This document shows, piece by piece, positions 7,499-10,571 of a stretch of 10,571 nt of DNA. Both the position numbers and the translations under genes were made by a program. Each line of letters begins with the position of its first letter. Position 1 is the stretch's first letter. This DNA is from Porphyrobacter sp. UBA7686 (GTDB lineage Bacteria > Pseudomonadota > Alphaproteobacteria > Sphingomonadales > Sphingomonadaceae). The stretch lies in NCBI GenBank assembly GCA_002482865.1, contig DLGU01000001.1, positions 2,109 through 12,679 of the forward strand, given 5' to 3'. The notes under the pieces are model-generated. The model was not told the origin of the DNA. It saw only the letters and a list, made by a program, of their open reading frames with translations, and searched no databases.

Positions 7499-7933
7499 AT
7501 GGTCGTCGGCTGGCGTGAACTTGTCAGCCTGCCCGAGCTTGGGCTTGCGGGTATCCCCGCCAAGATCGACACCGGCGCACGCACCTCGTCGCTCCACGGC
7601 CAGGTGCTCGAAGACTTCGTAAGGGATGGCGAACGGTTTGTGCGCTTTGCCGTCGACTGGGACGGGACGCGGCATTTCTGCGAGGCGGTGCATGTTGATC
7701 TGCGCGGCATCACCAGCTCGAATGGCGATCAGCAGACCCGCTTTGTCATAAAGTCGCCGCTGACCATCGGTAATCTTACCTTCCGGGCGGAGATCAGCCT
7801 GGCGGACCGTTCCCAGATGCAATTCCCGATGCTGATCGGGCGCACCGCGCTTCGGCGGCGGATGGTGGTGGATAGTGGTCATTCGTGGCTGCAATCACCT
7901 GCGATAGCGCATATGGGGCGCATCCGCCGCTAA
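7499..7933 (+). CDS. rimB: RimB-like retropepsin-type protein (putative ATP-dependent zinc protease family)
   Basis: The 144-residue protein matches the small family long annotated as 'putative ATP-dependent zinc protease' (Pfam Zn_protease, PF05618). Landmarks are GWRELVSLPELG at the N-terminus, KIDTGARTSSLH (22-33) and MLIGRTALRRRMVVD (111-125). It contains no HExxH or other zinc motif; the DTGA at 24-27 is what a retropepsin-like aspartic protease would show. In Pseudomonas a member of this family (RimB) is encoded with RimK and affects modification of ribosomal protein S6, and here rimK starts 24 bases downstream. The start is uncertain. ATG 7499 fits the family N-terminus, but the GAGGG near 7480-7484 is rather distant. 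A TTG at 7478 that overlaps the propeller stop (TTGA) would add 7 residues. Confidence 0.87.
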   Translation: MVVGWRELVSLPELGLAGIPAKIDTGARTSSLHGQVLEDFVRDGERFVRFAVDWDGTRHFCEAVHVDLRGITSSNGDQQTRFVIKSPLTIGNLTFRAEISLADRSQMQFPMLIGRTALRRRMVVDSGHSWLQSPAIAHMGRIRR

Positions 7934-7957
7934 GTCGCCGGACACGAAAGGTACTTC

Positions 7958-8863
7958 ATGAAAATCGCGATGCTGGCGCGCAACGCCAACCTCTATTCGC
8001 ACCAGCGGCTCAAGCAGGCCGCCGAGGCGCGCGGCCATACGCTCGACATTCTCAATACCCTGCGCTGCACGGTGCACATCGCCAGCCACCGGCCCGAAGT
8101 CTATTACAACGGCGCGCCGATAGCCGCCTATGACGCGGTCATCCCGCGCATCGGGGCCTCGATCACGAACTACGGCCTCGCGATCCTGCGTCAGTTCGAG
8201 ATGCGCGGCATCTGGTCGCTCAACGAAAGCGTGGCGATTGGACGGAGCCGCGACAAGCTCCGCAGCCTTCAAATCCTCGCCAAGCATGGGCTGGGACTGC
8301 CACTCACCGCCTATGCCAATGATCCCAAGCAGGCCGAGGAGATCATCAAGGCCGTCAATGGCCCGCCGGTGGTGATCAAGCTGATCGAAGGCACCCAAGG
8401 CATCGGCGTGGTGCTGGCCGAAACGATGAGCAGTGCGAAGTCGGTGATCGAGGCGTTTCGCGGGGCCAACGTCAACATTCTGGTGCAGGAGTTCATCAAG
8501 GAAGCCGGCGGCACCGATATCCGCGCGCTGGTAGTCGGCGGCAAGGTGGTCGCAGCGATGAAGCGCACCGGCGCGCCCGATGAGTTTCGCTCCAACCTCC
8601 ACCGCGGCGGCAGCGCAGGGGTGATCAAGATCACCCCCGAGGAACGCTCGACTGCGGTCCGCGCGGCCAAGCGCATGGGCCTGAACGTCTGCGGTGTCGA
8701 TATGCTGCGCAGCAACCACGGCCCGGTGATTATGGAGGTCAATTCCTCCCCCGGCCTCGAAGGGATCGAAAGCGCGACGGGCAAGGACATCGCCGGCCAG
8801 ATCATCGATTTCATCGCTGCCAATGCCAAAGGCGGGGCGACGAAGACCAAGGGGCGGGGTTAG
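7958..8863 (+). CDS. rimK: ribosomal protein S6--L-glutamate ligase RimK
   Basis: The 301-residue ATP-grasp enzyme aligns with E. coli RimK along its whole length with almost the same numbering. It adds glutamate residues to the C-terminus of ribosomal protein S6 in the cytoplasm. Recognisable blocks are MKIAMLARN (1-9), YDAVIPRIG (58-66), LNESVAI (88-94), the ATP-binding lysines Lys100 and Lys141 ([18 protein letters not shown]), and FRSNLHRGG (210-218). The metal ligands Asp248, Glu260 and Asn262 sit in GVDML and [18 protein letters not shown] at 7947-7951, 6 bases before the ATG, supports the start. It is the last gene of the peptidase-propeller-rimB-rimK run and ends 7 bases before the convergent SDR gene. 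The C-terminal tail ([10 protein letters not shown]) is basic and differs from E. coli. Activity on other C-termini cannot be excluded. Confidence 0.95.
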   Translation: MKIAMLARNANLYSHQRLKQAAEARGHTLDILNTLRCTVHIASHRPEVYYNGAPIAAYDAVIPRIGASITNYGLAILRQFEMRGIWSLNESVAIGRSRDKLRSLQILAKHGLGLPLTAYANDPKQAEEIIKAVNGPPVVIKLIEGTQGIGVVLAETMSSAKSVIEAFRGANVNILVQEFIKEAGGTDIRALVVGGKVVAAMKRTGAPDEFRSNLHRGGSAGVIKITPEERSTAVRAAKRMGLNVCGVDMLRSNHGPVIMEVNSSPGLEGIESATGKDIAGQIIDFIAANAKGGATKTKGRG

Positions 8864-8870
8864 CGCTCGA

Positions 8871-9638
8871 TCAGGCGTTGCGCGCCATCAGTCCGCCATC
8901 GACCGGGATCGCGGCACCCGTGATGTAGCTTGCCGCCGGGAGCACGAGGGACAGCGTCATATGCGCGACTTCCTCCGGCTCACCATAGCGGCGGAGCGCG
9001 GTGCGGCGTTTCGCGAAGATCGTCTTGTGTTCCTCCGCCACCGCGTCGGTCATCGCGGTGCGGATCGGGCCGGGGCAGATGCAGTTGACGGTGATACCTT
9101 CCGGCCCAAGATCGACCGCCAGCCCGCGCGTCAGCCCGATCACGCCGGTTTTGGCGGCGACATAGGGCGTATCACCGGGGGTCGCGCCGAGGCCTTCGGT
9201 CGAAGCGATGTTGACGATCCGGGCGGCATCGCTCTGGCGCAACCACGGCAGGCTGGCGCGGACCGTCCGCTGGTGCGCGGTCAGCATCACAGCCAGCGCG
9301 GTGGCCCAGACGCCCTCATAAGCGGGATCATCCAGCGCGCAAAAGCTCGATACCCCGGCATTGTTCACCAGAATGTCGATCCGGCCAAAGTCCGCTGCGA
9401 CCTGCGCGACGGTGCGGACGATGGCGTTTCCATCTGCCACATCGAGCGCATAGGGGCGTGCGGCAGGGCCGCACGCCGTTGCCACCGCCGCGCAGGCGGC
9501 CAAGTCGAGGTCAACCACTGCGACATGCGCGCCCTCGGCGGCGAACAGCTGCGCCGTTGCGCGTCCCATGCCGCTTGCCGCGCCGGTGATGATGGCAACG
9601 CGCCCCGCAATTGATCGCGACAGACTGGGGCTGGTCAT
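8871..9638 (-). CDS. SDR-family NAD-dependent oxidoreductase with altered catalytic tetrad
   Basis: The 255-residue classical short-chain dehydrogenase/reductase has the cofactor motif TGAASGMG at 18-25 and an acidic Asp43 at the end of beta-2 (VVDLD), which favours NAD over NADP. It also shows Asp66-Val67, the NNAG motif at 92-95, Ser146, the Tyr159-x3-Lys163 active site, PG at 189-190 and a terminal VDGG at 246-249. The helix-4 Asn of the usual Asn-Ser-Tyr-Lys tetrad (typically within VNLTG) is Met118 here (AVMLT). The ATG at 9638 is preferred because GGAGAG (9649-9644) sits 5 bases upstream; an ATG at 9668 would add 10 residues with no better support. It converges on rimK and diverges from the next gene. 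The closest annotations are usually 3-oxoacyl-ACP reductase or alcohol dehydrogenase, but the substrate is not determinable. Confidence 0.92.
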   Translation of the reverse strand: MTSPSLSRSIAGRVAIITGAASGMGRATAQLFAAEGAHVAVVDLDLAACAAVATACGPAARPYALDVADGNAIVRTVAQVAADFGRIDILVNNAGVSSFCALDDPAYEGVWATALAVMLTAHQRTVRASLPWLRQSDAARIVNIASTEGLGATPGDTPYVAAKTGVIGLTRGLAVDLGPEGITVNCICPGPIRTAMTDAVAEEHKTIFAKRRTALRRYGEPEEVAHMTLSLVLPAASYITGAAIPVDGGLMARNA

Positions 9639-9820
9639 GGGGGCTCTCCGCAAGTTCTGATTGCCCAAGGCTAGCCGAAGCCTCCCGGCCCGTCACCTTG
9701 GCGATGCGCCTTCATGCAATGCCGATTTTGCCGCGCAACTGACGAATTGTTCCAAGCCCGGGCGTCGCAAAGCCGCTATCAGGGTGCTGGATCGCTGCGT
9801 GCCTGATGGAGAGAAATTGC

Positions 9821-10309
9821 ATGACCACACGTTACCGCCTGTCATTGTCGGCCTTGGCATTGACCGGACTTGCGCTCGTTTCCGCGGTTCCCGCTGCGGC
9901 ACAGGATCGGAGCGTGGCGACGCGCCTCGACAAGGAGGGACTCAAGTACGAGGTCGACAAGGACGGCGATTACAAGCTGTTGTTCGATTACAGCGACGAA
10001 GGTCGCACCCAGATTGTGTTTGTCTCTGGCACCACGCAGACGGTGAGCGGCATGACGATCCGCGAAATCTTCGCGCCTGCTGCCCGGATCGAGGAAGATA
10101 AGGTTACCGGCAGCAAGGCGCTCGTGCTCTTGGAAGATTCGAGCACCAACAAGGTCGGTAGCTGGGAAATCCGTGGCGATGTGCTCTATTTCGTGGTCAA
10201 GGTGCTCGACAGCATGACTGCAGCGCAACTGGGCAGCCTGCTCAAGATCGTGGCCGAATCCGCCGACAACAAGGAAATCGAGCTCACCGGCGGGCGCGAC
10301 GACCTGTAG
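9821..10309 (+). CDS. exported protein, possibly YbjN-like
   Basis: The 162-residue product starts with a clear Sec signal peptide with probable cleavage after Ala27 (VPAAA|QD), so it should be periplasmic. The ATG at 9821 has GGAGAG at 9808-9813 with a 7-base gap; an ATG at 9806 overlaps that site and is rejected. The mature part opens with LDKEGLKYEVDKDGDYKLLF, a pattern seen in YbjN-type and type III secretion chaperone-like proteins, followed by alternating strands and a helical section near the C-terminus (MTAAQLGSLLKIVAE). There are no cysteines in the mature protein and no catalytic motif. The YbjN assignment rests on pattern memory and is tentative. If correct, the exported location differs from cytoplasmic E. 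coli YbjN. It stands alone, divergent from the SDR gene. Confidence 0.83.
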   Translation: MTTRYRLSLSALALTGLALVSAVPAAAQDRSVATRLDKEGLKYEVDKDGDYKLLFDYSDEGRTQIVFVSGTTQTVSGMTIREIFAPAARIEEDKVTGSKALVLLEDSSTNKVGSWEIRGDVLYFVVKVLDSMTAAQLGSLLKIVAESADNKEIELTGGRDDL

Positions 10310-10320
10310 ACCGGTATCAG

Positions 10321-10353
10321 CGCCCCGCCTTTCCCTTGGGGTCGGGCGGGGCG
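10321..10353. terminator. hairpin between convergent genes, probable bidirectional terminator
   Basis: A perfect 9-bp GC-rich inverted repeat (CGCCCCGCC at 10321-10329 pairing with GGCGGGGCG at 10345-10353) encloses a 15-base loop that itself contains CCCTTGGG. It lies 11 bases after the exported protein's stop codon and 17 bases beyond the stop of the convergent amn gene. Neither side has a T-run, so it would be an atypical intrinsic terminator or an mRNA 3' end stabiliser. Confidence 0.5.
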
Positions 10354-10370
10354 TGATAGGCTGCCAGTTC

Positions 10371-10571
10371 TTACCGGAACGGCGGTTCGTTGAAGGCGCG
10401 CAGCTTGCGGCTGTGCAGCCGGTCGCCTTCGTCCCGCAAACGCGAGACCGCAACGATTCCCATCTGCAAGTGGGCGGCGATGGCTTCCTCGTAGAACTTG
10501 TTGGCCTGCCCCGGCAGCTTGATCTCGCCGTGGAGCGGCTTGTCCGACACGCACAGCAGCGTGCCGTAGGG
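10371..10571 (-). CDS. amn: AMP nucleosidase, C-terminal fragment (runs off window)
   Basis: The last 66 codons of a minus-strand gene are present, ending in TAA at 10371-10373; the rest lies beyond the window edge. The translation begins PYGTLLCVSDKPLHGEIKLPG and later reads LHSRKLRAFNEPPFR, closely matching the C-terminus of E. coli AMP nucleosidase (Amn). That enzyme hydrolyses AMP to adenine and ribose 5-phosphate and takes part in control of adenylate pools. The segment VSDKPLHGEIKLPG is part of the nucleoside-phosphorylase-like catalytic domain. The fragment has no start codon in the window. It converges on the small exported-protein gene across a hairpin. The truncation is only from the window boundary; the visible reading frame is intact. 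Confidence 0.92.
   Translation of the reverse strand, partial: PYGTLLCVSDKPLHGEIKLPGQANKFYEEAIAAHLQMGIVAVSRLRDEGDRLHSRKLRAFNEPPFR

Noticed and set aside
9639..9820. Promoters or an EcfG-type (GGAAC-N16/17-CGTT) site in the divergent SDR/exported-protein gap
   Set aside because: GGAAC occurs on the minus strand near 9749-9753 but no CGTT follows at the required distance. TTGTTC and CTATCA on the plus strand are 23 bases apart, too far for a sigma-70 promoter. The gap must contain promoters but I cannot place them.

Overview
The window is a compact, high-GC stretch of bacterial chromosome. Its protein character (an EmrAB-type pump under a MarR regulator, an ACE-like M2 peptidase, a RimK operon, small exported proteins with Ala-rich signal peptides) suggests an alphaproteobacterium, most likely in the Sphingomonadales (Erythrobacter/Porphyrobacter or Sphingomonas relatives). 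That placement is inferred from overall protein character and not from a marker gene. I see no tRNA, rRNA, CRISPR array, insertion sequence or phage gene. Gaps between genes are short; the longest is about 180 bases.

Left part (1-3770). A small lipoprotein gene (24-590, +) converges on a three-gene minus-strand operon. In transcription order this is a MarR-family repressor (3690-3247), an HlyD/EmrA-type membrane fusion protein (3254-2187, overlapping marR by 8 bases) and a 14-helix DHA2/EmrB-type drug:H+ antiporter (2183-597, 3 bases after emrA). The layout is that of a self-regulated drug efflux cassette. No outer-membrane TolC-like partner is in the window. The marR upstream region carries a perfect 15-bp palindrome that overlaps candidate -10 elements on both strands. 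One repressor could therefore control both the pump operon and the divergent alpha/beta hydrolase gene.

Middle part (3771-8863, all +). An alpha/beta hydrolase is followed by a tight four-gene run: an exported M2 (angiotensin-converting-enzyme-like) dipeptidyl carboxypeptidase, a beta-propeller lipoprotein (start overlaps the peptidase stop), a RimB-type retropepsin-like protein, and RimK, the ribosomal protein S6 glutamate ligase. The last two match the known RimB-RimK pairing. Their linkage to an exported peptidase and a surface propeller is the least ordinary arrangement in the window.

Right part (8871-10571). A short-chain dehydrogenase (minus) converges on rimK. It diverges from a small exported protein (+) that resembles YbjN-type proteins. 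A hairpin separates that gene from the 3' end of the AMP nucleosidase gene amn (minus), which runs off the window. The SDR has Met where the catalytic Asn is normally found.

Overall this is mostly an ordinary chromosomal region. The most interesting points are the shared MarR operator with a probably leaderless marR mRNA, the M2-propeller-RimB-RimK unit, and the atypical SDR.
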